From CAZRUA01 sp964603125 (GTDB taxonomy: Bacteria; Bacteroidota; Bacteroidia; B-17B0; Aurantibacillaceae): 45,558 nucleotides of DNA. The notes under the pieces were generated by a model, which did not search any database, was not told where the DNA came from, and saw only the letters and a program-made list of their open reading frames with translations. Each line of letters opens with the position of its first letter. Position 1 is the first letter of the stretch. Below, piece after piece: positions 25,312 to 34,305 of the stretch. Where the stretch lies: positions 1 through 45,558 of the forward strand of contig CAZRUA010000014.1 in NCBI GenBank assembly GCA_964603125.1. Reading direction: 5' to 3'. A program made the position numbers and the translations under genes.

Positions 25312-28300
25312 TTAACTCTTTACAAATTTAAAAGTTTCCAATTTACCATCAACAATAACGTTTATGAAGTAAATACCATTTTCTAAATTAGAAGAACTAA
25401 TGTTTATTTGATTATTTGAAACAACATATTTAGTTGAGTTTTGCACTATTTCTCCTAATGCATTATAAATAGTTAAATACAACTCTTTTGAAGAATCATA
25501 ATTAGCAATAATTGAAACTACATTAGATGAATTGATAAATTGTAACTGACTAACTGCAGCACTTGCAACAATAGTTGTTTTAGAAGCTTGATCACATTTT
25601 GTTGAAGCCACAGTTACATTAGTTGTTTTTGCACAACCACTTGCGTCTGTTACTTTTACTGTATAATCGCCTGGTTCAACATTAGTAATTGTGTTTTCAA
25701 CTAAACCATTATTCCAGTTATAGTTATAAGGAGCTTTTCCTCCACTAATAACTTTTACTGTTGCTGTTCCTGTTGCTTCTGTGTTGCACGATGCAGTAGA
25801 TGCAGTAGATGCAGCAATTGGATTTGAAACATGTAATACAAAACGAGCATCCAATTCAGTTTCTGAAATTTCGCAAGTATAAGCTCCAGAGCGTAAATCG
25901 TGTTTTACACCCAATAATTTGTCTTCTAGCATTATGCATGCATCTTCTGGAAAATTATTGAAGCTTTCTGCTGAAATTGAGTAAGAGCCAGTATAACGAG
26001 CTCTTACTTTTATTGGTGTTGAGAAGCTTGACACAACAGGAGTATATAAAATGGATAAGTTTTCATTATTAAGAATTGCGGAAATACAAGCTGATTTTTT
26101 GTTTGGTCCCATTAATTTATGAGCGTCATAACCACTTTCAAAATTTGTTGAAGCTGTTGGATTAAAAATAATATTAACGTAATCGCTATAGTCATTGCCA
26201 GAAACTTTTAAATGAAAGTTTTGGTTTTTTGCAGCACGCTCTAAAATGTCAGTTTCGTTTGAATTTGCTGCTTGACGAATAAAGGAAGCGGTTGTGTTAG
26301 TGCTCTTAATATTTTCATTGAAAGTAATGCTTGGAGAAGCTCCAGTTGCATGTATGTAAAACGCTTGAGTACTAGGGACAACATTTCTTCCATTACTTCC
26401 AGCACCAATGTCCCAAGTTTCGAAAGATTGACTAGCATCATTCCATACCTGAATTTCTTGAGCTGTGTTACTTAATGTATAACCTGTGGTATTCATAAAG
26501 TCAATTGGTGATGGGTAAGGATTGTAAATTAAGTTCCAACCATCAACACTTGCATCTCCTGTAGGAGTATAGGTTAAAGTAACGGGATAACTAAATGTAT
26601 TTATCGCCCCAGTAACATCAATTGTAATAGGTGTTGGTCCTAAATACGCCCACCATCCTTTATTATTATTTGTAGTGTTACTAATATCAGTTGCAGGCAT
26701 AAAGCCATCATCCAATGTAGGTCCTGCATTCGACTCATCATAGTAGTACATTGAAACAAATGAAAAATTCGGATAATCAGAATTAGGGAAACCAGAGGTA
26801 ATAAAATTATCCGACCAGTTTGATATTGATTGTGTTGGACTAGAAATTGGAGCTCCTATAATTCTCCATCCATCAGCTTCTGTTGCTAAAGAACGTTGAA
26901 TAGTTACATTTCCTGTAAAATTAGAAGTCCCTGAAACCATCTTGCCAATTGCACCGCAATTTGTAGCTGAAGTAGAAACTAAAGTGAAAGCCATCCCTCC
27001 TGTATTCCAAGTTCCAGAAGTCATAGTCATTAAGTTTCTTAAATTAACAGCCGAACTTTGAGTAACACTTATACCTGCTGTTTTAGTCATAACAACATCA
27101 TAAAAAGTTGTTGTTGCTGACCCACTTATACCTTGAGCTGTTCCACCAGTGAAAGTAACTGCTCCTGATTGAGGGGTGAAAGTCCCATTATTAACGAAAT
27201 TCCTCGATAGTGTTAAGCCAAAGTTAGAAGGGCTTACATCAAATGTTACTGATGCATCAATGGTTAAATCTCTAGTGCATGAGATTGCGCTTGTAAGAGT
27301 TTTAGTAGATGAAGCTGTTGAAAATTGTAAATTATTAAATGTTTCAGTACCACCCGATTTACCTAAAGTATGAGTTGTAGAAGCTCCATCCATTATTACT
27401 GTGCCTGTGCCAGGAGTAAAGGTTCCACCGGTGTTCGTCCAATTATTACCAACATTTATATTTAGTGCATTAGCTCTTAAAGTACCTGCTGCTATTAAAA
27501 CATCATTATCTACATCAATGCTACTTGTAATTATGCTGGCTGTTGCATTAGCACTGTTTATTCTAAAGTCATATAAATGAGAAGAACCCATACTTATATT
27601 AAATGTAGAAGCCGCAGGAGTGGATCCGTTACCTATTGTAATGGTACCACCAGTTACGTTGTTTGCAGCAACACCAGTTAACAAAATACCTGTGTTACCA
27701 GTTCCAGGTTGTTGCAAGGTAATGGTACCAGCGGTCATAGTCAGAGAGCTATTTGCAATTGTAAGTTGTAATGGTGCTGAAGCAGAACTTACAGTGTTTA
27801 AAACAATATTTCCACCTCCAACAACAACATTACCTCTGCCGGTTGTTGAAACGATTCGAGAAGCGACATTTAATGTTCCACCGTTTACAGTTACCAAACC
27901 AGATGTTGCTGAATTACCATTTAAAATTAAACGCTCATTGGCCGCATCACCAATTGTTAGGGTTCCATTAGTAATTTTAAGTGAACCAAAATTACCTAGA
28001 GTAAGGTTGTTTCCACAAGTAAAATTCACATTGGCACTATTTAGTTCAAGAGAACTAGACAAAGTGTTACCTATGGTAGAAGCGCCAGTAAAAGGTGTGG
28101 CAGTAAATGCAGTTGCGTTTGAAAATTTGACAGCTCCAGAAGTAATAGTTAAAAAGTTGGTTGTGTTAACACTCATGTTTGAGGCTGTAAAGTTAACTTC
28201 TCGAGTTGTAGAGCCAGTAGCAATTGTAATTCGGCTAAATTTGAGTACAGCACCAGTTCCAGAAATTGTTTGCCCAGCAGTGGTGCTATTAAAATTTACA

Positions 28301-28713
28301 TTACAAAGAGAGGTGGCGGTTGGAGCACATGTAAAAGTTCCTCTATTTGAAATGTTTCCAGTAATATTTAAAATATGTGTAGCAGCAAAACTTGGGTTAG
28401 CGGTAAAAGTTCCGCTTGCTTGAATTGTTAGGTTGCCATTACAAGTTAACGTTCTGTTTGTTACACTATTACCAATTTGTAAAGTCCCAGAAATATTTAT
28501 ACCTGTGCAAGTTTGATTGGCTCTAATAGTAATTGTTGCTCCCGCTTGAATAACAACATCATCTGTTGTTGATGGCGCTACGCCGCCTATCCAAGAGCCA
28601 CCAGCGTTCCAAAAACCTCCTGCAAGAGTTGATGTAATAGTAGCTGCTTTAATAGTATTTATTCCTAAAAACAATGTAGTTAGAAATAGTAAATGTTTAA
28701 TTTTATTTTTCAT
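25312..28713 (-). CDS. Large secreted beta-repeat protein with SprB-like repeat and T9SS type A domain
   Basis: This is a 1133-aa protein from the ATG at 28713 (an 11-codon longer frame precedes it, but M-K-N-K-I-K-H-L-L-F-L-T-T-L-F-L-G is a proper signal peptide). Residues 23-110 hold FWNAGGSWIGGVAPSTTDDVVIQAGATITI, a beta-solenoid entry typical of adhesin-like proteins. About 110-600 is Gly/Ser/Thr/Asn-rich beta repeats (GNLTI, GTFT, GSAT). About 600-950 is a non-repeat module, then a SprB-type repeat near 965-1040 (SGGKAPYNYNWNNGL, PGDYTVKVTDASGC). The last 80 residues are a type A sorting domain (YLTIYNALGEIV, LENGIYFINV). Cell-surface or released by T9SS; role in adhesion or gliding is inferred. 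Confidence 0.87.
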   Translation of the reverse strand: MKNKIKHLLFLTTLFLGINTIKAATITSTLAGGFWNAGGSWIGGVAPSTTDDVVIQAGATITIRANQTCTGINISGTLQIGNSVTNRTLTCNGNLTIQASGTFTANPSFAATHILNITGNISNRGTFTCAPTATSLCNVNFNSTTAGQTISGTGAVLKFSRITIATGSTTREVNFTASNMSVNTTNFLTITSGAVKFSNATAFTATPFTGASTIGNTLSSSLELNSANVNFTCGNNLTLGNFGSLKITNGTLTIGDAANERLILNGNSATSGLVTVNGGTLNVASRIVSTTGRGNVVVGGGNIVLNTVSSASAPLQLTIANSSLTMTAGTITLQQPGTGNTGILLTGVAANNVTGGTITIGNGSTPAASTFNISMGSSHLYDFRINSANATASIITSSIDVDNDVLIAAGTLRANALNINVGNNWTNTGGTFTPGTGTVIMDGASTTHTLGKSGGTETFNNLQFSTASSTKTLTSAISCTRDLTIDASVTFDVSPSNFGLTLSRNFVNNGTFTPQSGAVTFTGGTAQGISGSATTTFYDVVMTKTAGISVTQSSAVNLRNLMTMTSGTWNTGGMAFTLVSTSATNCGAIGKMVSGTSNFTGNVTIQRSLATEADGWRIIGAPISSPTQSISNWSDNFITSGFPNSDYPNFSFVSMYYYDESNAGPTLDDGFMPATDISNTTNNNKGWWAYLGPTPITIDVTGAINTFSYPVTLTYTPTGDASVDGWNLIYNPYPSPIDFMNTTGYTLSNTAQEIQVWNDASQSFETWDIGAGSNGRNVVPSTQAFYIHATGASPSITFNENIKSTNTTASFIRQAANSNETDILERAAKNQNFHLKVSGNDYSDYVNIIFNPTASTNFESGYDAHKLMGPNKKSACISAILNNENLSILYTPVVSSFSTPIKVRARYTGSYSISAESFNNFPEDACIMLEDKLLGVKHDLRSGAYTCEISETELDARFVLHVSNPIAASTASTASCNTEATGTATVKVISGGKAPYNYNWNNGLVENTITNVEPGDYTVKVTDASGCAKTTNVTVASTKCDQASKTTIVASAAVSQLQFINSSNVVSIIANYDSSKELYLTIYNALGEIVQNSTKYVVSNNQINISSSNLENGIYFINVIVDGKLETFKFVKS

Positions 28714-28905
28714 ATGACTAATATTATTTGATGTAGTTACAAACACTTAGTTTCTTACACAACCTATTTATTAAATCGGTAAGATATGAGCTTTGTCATG
28801 TAAAAATATAGAATAACTATGAAAAATCCAAACAAAATTTGATAAAATGGCCTATTGATTTGACAGAAGTGCTTGTTTTTTATGTTAATGTTTGAAATTA
28901 GCTTA

Positions 28906-30654
28906 TTATTTCACTTTTACACCGTTTTTATAGTTAATTCGGCTCATTTCCTTACCCGTTTTATCATAGTAAATCCAGGTTCCATGTGGTACGCTTTGTA
29001 ATTTTCCTTTTCTGCGTTCACCTAATATTTTGTATGAACTTACACTTTTTAAAATAGCGGTTTGATAATAGGATTTACTGGTTCCAGATAATCTTCCTTT
29101 ATCAAATTTTTGAGTTTGCAAAATCCCACCGGTTTCGTAGTAATATTTCCAAGTGCCATGTTGTTTTCCTCTTCTATATTTCCCTTCTGTATCAATGGTT
29201 CCAGTTTCATAATAACTTATCCACTTTCCGTGCTTTATCCCAAAAATGTAGTTAGAAATTTCGCGTTGCTTTTCACCTTTTTCGTACCAAAAAAGCCATT
29301 CGCCTTGGCGTTTACCTTTTTCCATTTTGCCAAGGTAGTTTTTCCCACCTTTTATAAACCAACCTTCCCAAAGACCTGTCATTTCTCCTTTATCAAAACT
29401 GCCTTTATCTTTTAGTTGGCCATTGTTATACCAAGCACTCCACTCGCCTTGTTCTTTGCCATTTACAAAATCACCTTCTTGTAATTTTTTTCCATTTTCA
29501 AACCAAGTAGTCCATTTGCCTACTTTTATATCTTTATCAAAATTCCCTTGTCTCCATAATTCTCCTGTTTCGTACCAGTATTGCCAAGTTCCCTGTTGTT
29601 TGTCGTTTGTAAAGTTTCCTTCGCTTTCTTTATTCCCATTATTATGATAATATGTCCAAGTTTCTTCACGTAAATTGCTTTTAAAGGTCCCTTTCATTTC
29701 GGGTTTGCCATTACTAAAATAAAACGTCCAAACACCTTCTTTTTTTCCATTTAAGTATTCGCCTTCGCTTTTAATAACACCATCTTCATAAAAGCTTTTA
29801 TAATTCCCGTTTAATTTACCGTTAACGTATGTGCATTGGTAATCTAGCTTTCCATTAATGTGAAAATTTTTCCAAACCCCATTCATCAATCCGCCTGTGT
29901 ATTTGCCAAAGGCCTTTAATTCAGTGGTTGGATAAAAAATTTTCATTGCACCTTCACCATTTTTTATCACTTGAACTCCTTGATGGTCCCAAAAATTAAT
30001 TAAATAAACTGTACTGTCTTTGTATTCTTTTTCAGCTTTAGGTTTGCCGTCACTAAAATACTCTTTCCAAGTTCCGCACTGTTTGTCTTTGCAATAATTA
30101 CCTTGTGATTCGATTTTGCCATTTTGGTAATAATTGGTTTGTAAGCCTTCATGAAGGTCGTTTTCAAAAGAACCTTCAGCCTCTAAAGTGCCATTATCAA
30201 AATAATATTGCCATAAGCCATGCTTAACCCCATTTTTAAACGACTCTCGGTTTTTAACCCTTCCATCTTCAAAGTAAGCAGTCCAAACACTGTCAGGGTG
30301 ATTTATGCTAAAAATAGTTTGTTGCGCTAATTTTCCGCTTTTATAGTAGTAATAGTTTTTTCCGTGTTTAAATCCTTTCGAAAATTTTTCTATGGCTTTA
30401 ATTTTACCGTCTTCGTAATAAAATGTCCAAGTGCTATCTTCTTTACCATATTTATACCAGCCTAGCTTAGCGGGTTTTCCGTTTTTATACCAACTTGCTG
30501 TTTTGCCATGCAGCATGCCTTTTAAGTAATTTTCTTCACTTTTTGGTTGAGTTTGTTGCTCATCGTAATATTCCATTTTTTGTTGTGCATTTCCATTATT
30601 AATGCAAACCAGCAAGATTAAAATGGTAAAATATTGTTTAATAAATTTATTCAT
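28906..30654 (-). CDS. Exported MORN/YwqK-type repeat protein
   Basis: This 582-aa protein has a signal peptide (1-23, ending NAQQ) and then about 20 tandem repeats of 22-24 residues with the core G-x-W-x-x-Y-x-x-x-G-x-x-x-x-x-G, e.g. HGKTASWYKNGK, QGEWSAWYNNGQLKDKG and HGTWKYYYETGG. This is the MORN-variant repeat found in proteins annotated as YwqK-family antitoxin. No toxin gene is adjacent, and the signal peptide argues against an intracellular antitoxin. One longer unit near 225-245 (INFWDHQGVQVIKNGEGAM) breaks the periodicity. Likely periplasmic or surface protein; function unknown. A TAATTTTG box on the minus strand lies at 30684-30691. Confidence 0.83.
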   Translation of the reverse strand: MNKFIKQYFTILILLVCINNGNAQQKMEYYDEQQTQPKSEENYLKGMLHGKTASWYKNGKPAKLGWYKYGKEDSTWTFYYEDGKIKAIEKFSKGFKHGKNYYYYKSGKLAQQTIFSINHPDSVWTAYFEDGRVKNRESFKNGVKHGLWQYYFDNGTLEAEGSFENDLHEGLQTNYYQNGKIESQGNYCKDKQCGTWKEYFSDGKPKAEKEYKDSTVYLINFWDHQGVQVIKNGEGAMKIFYPTTELKAFGKYTGGLMNGVWKNFHINGKLDYQCTYVNGKLNGNYKSFYEDGVIKSEGEYLNGKKEGVWTFYFSNGKPEMKGTFKSNLREETWTYYHNNGNKESEGNFTNDKQQGTWQYWYETGELWRQGNFDKDIKVGKWTTWFENGKKLQEGDFVNGKEQGEWSAWYNNGQLKDKGSFDKGEMTGLWEGWFIKGGKNYLGKMEKGKRQGEWLFWYEKGEKQREISNYIFGIKHGKWISYYETGTIDTEGKYRRGKQHGTWKYYYETGGILQTQKFDKGRLSGTSKSYYQTAILKSVSSYKILGERRKGKLQSVPHGTWIYYDKTGKEMSRINYKNGVKVK

Positions 30655-30683
30655 GTGGCAACAATTATTCTGTTTTCAAAATG

Positions 30684-30691
30684 CAAAATTA
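30684..30691 (-). promoter_or_regulatory. Candidate -7 box for the MORN repeat gene
   Basis: The minus strand reads TAATTTTG (TAnnTTTG), followed by C, 30 nt before the ATG at 30654. No clear -33 TTG at the expected distance. Confidence 0.35.
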
Positions 30692-30847
30692 TAGTATCAA
30701 ACGCATATTAGTTAAAAAGTAACATATAGTTGTAAACATTAATAGGTTTATTTGAGACAATAACCACTTAACACTAATTTATTCCGCACAAACAAAGACC
30801 AAGTGTTATGCCAATTTTTCTTGTAATTTCGTGTGGAATTTTACAAT

Positions 30848-32251
30848 ATGAGAAAATTATTTTTATTTAGCGTTTTATCTTTAGCTAGTTTGGCGAAAGC
30901 ACAAAATTACACTTTGCAGCAGTGTATTGAACTAGCGCAAAAAAACAACCTATCGATTAAACAAGCGGAGTTATCGCAAATGACAACTAAGAATAATTTG
31001 CAGCAAACTAAGGCGGGTATTTTACCAACTTTAAACGCAGGGGCTTCTCATCAATATAATATTGGACGAACAATTGACCGATATACTAATACATTTGCCA
31101 ATAGTAATGTTTTATCACAAAACTTTTATGCATCAACTAATGTTACGCTTTGGAGTGGTTTATCTCAATATAATAGTATTAAACAGAGTGAGTATAATTT
31201 AAAATCACAACAAGAGAATTTAGCACAACAAAAGAATGATTTAGCTTTAAATGTTGCAACAGCATTTTTGCAAGTAATTTATAATCAAGAAATGAAACTT
31301 GTATCTGAGCAGCAAATTAAAATGAGCAATGTACAGTTAGATAGAACAAAAAAGTTAGTTGAGGCAGGTTCACTCGCTCAAAGCAATTTGTATGACATGC
31401 AAGCACAGCTTGCTACTGATGAATATAATTTAACTAATGCAAATAATCAAGTTAAATTAGCTTTACTTAATCTTCAGCAATTGTGTAATTTGGATTCGAT
31501 AAGTAATTTTAATATTGAACGACCAATTTTTGAAAGCCCAACAGGAAGCATTCTTCCTAACCCAACGGATATTTATTTAGAAGCTCTTAAAAATCAACAT
31601 TCGATAAAAAGCACCGAATACTCTTTATTAAGTGCTGAGAAAACATTAGCAGCAGCAAAAGGAAGAATTAGTCCAACTTTGTCGTTTAGCGCAAGTATAG
31701 GTACTGGTTACTCTGGTTTAGCAAAGGATATCACTGGCGTTTCCTTTGTTGGTTATGATACTACAGGCATAACTTCTGGTGGACAATATGTTTTTTCTCC
31801 AAGAACTGAGATTACAACAAAGTCTACTTCATGGATTGATCAGTTTAATAATAATGTCAACAAGTCAGTCGGCTTTCAACTAAACATTCCAATATTTAAT
31901 GGTTTACAAACAAGTACACAAATCAAAAATGCGAAACTAAGTGTTCTTAATCAAAAATACGCTTATGATTTAAATAAGCAACAACTATTTAAAACCATTG
32001 CAACAGCTCATACAAATGCACAGGTCGCTTTAGATAAATATGTAGCTGCTCAAAAATCTTTAGAAGCATCTGAATTAGCGTTTGGCTCAACAGAGCAAAA
32101 ATTTAATGCTGGGGCAATTAGTAATTTAGAGTTTACCACAGCAAAAGGAAGATTATTAAAGGCGCAAGCAGATTTATTAAATGCAAAATTTGATTTTGTG
32201 TTTCGTATAAAAGTATTGGATTATTATCAAGGAAAACCATTAACGTTTTAA
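30848..32251 (+). CDS. TolC-family outer-membrane efflux protein
   Basis: This 467-aa protein starts at ATG 30848 (a GTG 15 nt upstream adds only five residues). The signal peptide ends at LAKAQ (1-18). Two OEP repeats follow, with YTLQQCIELAQKNNLSIKQAE (about 20-40), the long helical region FLQVIYNQEMKLVSEQQIKMSNVQLDRTKKLVEAG (about 135-170), and AFGSTEQKFNAGAISNLEFTTAKGRLLKAQ near the end. It forms trimeric outer-membrane channels in tripartite export. It is followed 13 nt later by the adaptor gene. Confidence 0.94.
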   Translation: MRKLFLFSVLSLASLAKAQNYTLQQCIELAQKNNLSIKQAELSQMTTKNNLQQTKAGILPTLNAGASHQYNIGRTIDRYTNTFANSNVLSQNFYASTNVTLWSGLSQYNSIKQSEYNLKSQQENLAQQKNDLALNVATAFLQVIYNQEMKLVSEQQIKMSNVQLDRTKKLVEAGSLAQSNLYDMQAQLATDEYNLTNANNQVKLALLNLQQLCNLDSISNFNIERPIFESPTGSILPNPTDIYLEALKNQHSIKSTEYSLLSAEKTLAAAKGRISPTLSFSASIGTGYSGLAKDITGVSFVGYDTTGITSGGQYVFSPRTEITTKSTSWIDQFNNNVNKSVGFQLNIPIFNGLQTSTQIKNAKLSVLNQKYAYDLNKQQLFKTIATAHTNAQVALDKYVAAQKSLEASELAFGSTEQKFNAGAISNLEFTTAKGRLLKAQADLLNAKFDFVFRIKVLDYYQGKPLTF

Positions 32252-32264
32252 TTAAGATTAAATT

Positions 32265-33614
32265 ATGAAAAAGTTATATATCATCATTATAATAGGAGTT
32301 TTGCTTATTTCAACTGCTATTTATTTTAAAAAGTGTAAAGGCGCAGATCCCATTGAAGTAACAACCGAGATGCCAGCAAAAAGAGATATTGTTGAAACTG
32401 TTTCTGCAAATGGTAAGATTCAACCAGAAGTTGAATTAAAGATTACCTCTGATGTATCTGGCGAAATAGTTGAAATGTACGTTAAAGAAGGAGAGCGTGT
32501 AACAAAAGGACAAATGCTTTGTAAGATTAATCCCGACATTTACGAATCGGCATTAGATAAAATGAATGCTTCTGTGAACAGCTCAAAAGCTAGTTTTCAA
32601 AATGCAAAAGCGCAATTGGAACAAGCAAAGGCTAATTTGGCTAACGCTGAATCAAATTATAATCGTAATAAAAAATTATACGATCAAAAGGCAATATCTG
32701 ACCAAGAGTTTGAAGCTATTAAAGCTACTTACGAAAGTGCAAAGGCAACAGTGCAAGGTGCAATTGAAACAGTTAAGGGTGCTGAATTTAATATTAGCAG
32801 CGCTGAAGCATCATTGAAGGAATCGAAAACGAATTTAAATAAAACACTCATTTTTGCACCTGTTGATGGTACTGTTTCTAAATTAAGTAAAGAAAAAGGG
32901 GAGCGTGTGGTTGGTACAGCAACCATGGAAGGAACTGAGATTTTGAAGTTGGCAAATTTAAACGAGATGGAAGTGAGTGTAGATGTAAATGAAAATGACA
33001 TTGTACGTGTTCATAAAGGGGATACCAGCACGGTAGAAGTTGACGCATATAGTAATAGAAAGTTTAAAGGTATAGTTACTGAGGTTGCAAATAGTGCTAA
33101 TATTAATGGTTTAAGCGCAGATCAAATAACCAACTTTACTGTTAAAATTCGCATTTTACAAGAATCTTACAAGGATTTAGTTACTGATATTAATCCAGCG
33201 CCATTTCGACCAGGGATGAGTGCAACAGTTGATATACAAACTAAAACTGTAACAAATGTTATCTCGGTTCCATTAATGGCGGTATCAACACGAATCGATT
33301 CTACTAAAATTAAAAAAGAAGATGAAGAGGAGACTCAAGGTAGTTTAGTGGTTAATGATGATATGAAAAACAAAACAAAACAACCAGAGTTAGAACCTCA
33401 AGAAGTTGTTTTTGTTTATAGTGAAGGAAAAGTGAAAATGGTTCCAGTTAAAACAGGTTCTCAAAATAATGAGTTTATTGAGATTAAATCAGGCATTACG
33501 TTAAAGGACGAAATCGTTTCGGGACCTTACACAGCTGTTGCTAAAAGATTAAAAGATAAGGCAAAGGTTGAGAAGAAATCTAAAGACGATTTATTCTCTG
33601 TTGAGGTGAAATAA
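32265..33614 (+). CDS. HlyD/RND-type periplasmic adaptor protein
   Basis: This 449-aa protein has an N-terminal helix (5-22), then a lipoyl-like hairpin, first half KITSDVSGEIVEMYVKEGERVTKGQMLCKI (about 62-90), a long coiled coil (about 95-195, SKASFQNAKAQLEQAKANLANAESNYNRNKKLYDQKAIS), lipoyl second half FAPVDGTVSKLSKEKGERV, a beta barrel and the C-terminal membrane-proximal region. It links an inner-membrane pump to TolC. No RND or ABC pump gene follows; tsaB begins 1 nt later, so the pump must be encoded elsewhere. Confidence 0.94.
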   Translation: MKKLYIIIIIGVLLISTAIYFKKCKGADPIEVTTEMPAKRDIVETVSANGKIQPEVELKITSDVSGEIVEMYVKEGERVTKGQMLCKINPDIYESALDKMNASVNSSKASFQNAKAQLEQAKANLANAESNYNRNKKLYDQKAISDQEFEAIKATYESAKATVQGAIETVKGAEFNISSAEASLKESKTNLNKTLIFAPVDGTVSKLSKEKGERVVGTATMEGTEILKLANLNEMEVSVDVNENDIVRVHKGDTSTVEVDAYSNRKFKGIVTEVANSANINGLSADQITNFTVKIRILQESYKDLVTDINPAPFRPGMSATVDIQTKTVTNVISVPLMAVSTRIDSTKIKKEDEEETQGSLVVNDDMKNKTKQPELEPQEVVFVYSEGKVKMVPVKTGSQNNEFIEIKSGITLKDEIVSGPYTAVAKRLKDKAKVEKKSKDDLFSVEVK

Positions 33615-33615
33615 T

Positions 33616-34305
33616 ATGCAGGCAGTAAACAAAATACTTTGTATTGAAACTGCAACTACTTTGTGTTCGGTTAGTGTATGTGATGAAAACGGAATTATTT
33701 GTTTGCAAGAATTAAATAATGGTTTTACACACGCTGAAAATTTACATGTGTTTATTTCCGAATTGTTGAGAGAAAATAAAATTGAATTATCTGAATTAGT
33801 TGCTATTGCAGTAGGCGAAGGACCTGGTAGTTACACAGGTTTACGCATTGGTGTAAGTGCCGCAAAAGGATTAGCTTATGTTTTGGGAATACAATTAATA
33901 GCCATTTCTACATTAGAAATAATGACTTCTTTAGTTGCTGAAAAAACAAGTAATAGCCCCGGAATATATTGCGCTATGTTGGATGCAAGAAGGATGGAAG
34001 TTTATTTGGCTTGTTATGATGAAAATCTAAATGAAATTGTTAAAACACAAGCCATGATAATTGATTCGGAAATAGCATTGTTTTGGAATAATAGCGCACC
34101 AATTTATTTTTTCGGTGACGGAATGCCGAAGTGTAAAGAAATTATTTTGTCAAAATTACCGAATGCTAATTTCATTGAGAATATATATCCAAATGCAAAT
34201 GGTTTTTGGAAATTGGCACAAAAACGTTTTAATGAAAAACAATTTGCAAATGTTGCTTATTTCGAACCTAACTACTTAAAGGAGTTTTATACAGGAACTT
34301 CTTAG
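33616..34305 (+). CDS. tsaB: tRNA threonylcarbamoyladenosine biosynthesis protein TsaB
   Basis: This 229-aa ASKHA-fold protein shows ILCIETATTLCSVSV (7-21), FTHAENLHVFI, and the signature GEGPGSYTGLRIGVSAAKGLAY (about 66-90). TsaB works with TsaD and TsaE in making t6A37 on ANN-decoding tRNAs, including tRNA-Lys such as the one at 40073. The ATG lies 1 nt after the adaptor stop. The final four bases overlap the converging porin gene. Confidence 0.94.
   Translation: MQAVNKILCIETATTLCSVSVCDENGIICLQELNNGFTHAENLHVFISELLRENKIELSELVAIAVGEGPGSYTGLRIGVSAAKGLAYVLGIQLIAISTLEIMTSLVAEKTSNSPGIYCAMLDARRMEVYLACYDENLNEIVKTQAMIIDSEIALFWNNSAPIYFFGDGMPKCKEIILSKLPNANFIENIYPNANGFWKLAQKRFNEKQFANVAYFEPNYLKEFYTGTS

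Noticed and set aside
27620..28423. 267-codon open frame on the plus strand inside the large T9SS gene
   Set aside because: It is antisense to a repeat-rich coding region whose Val, Pro, Leu-rich shadow results from codon bias; it has no promoter and no recognisable domain.
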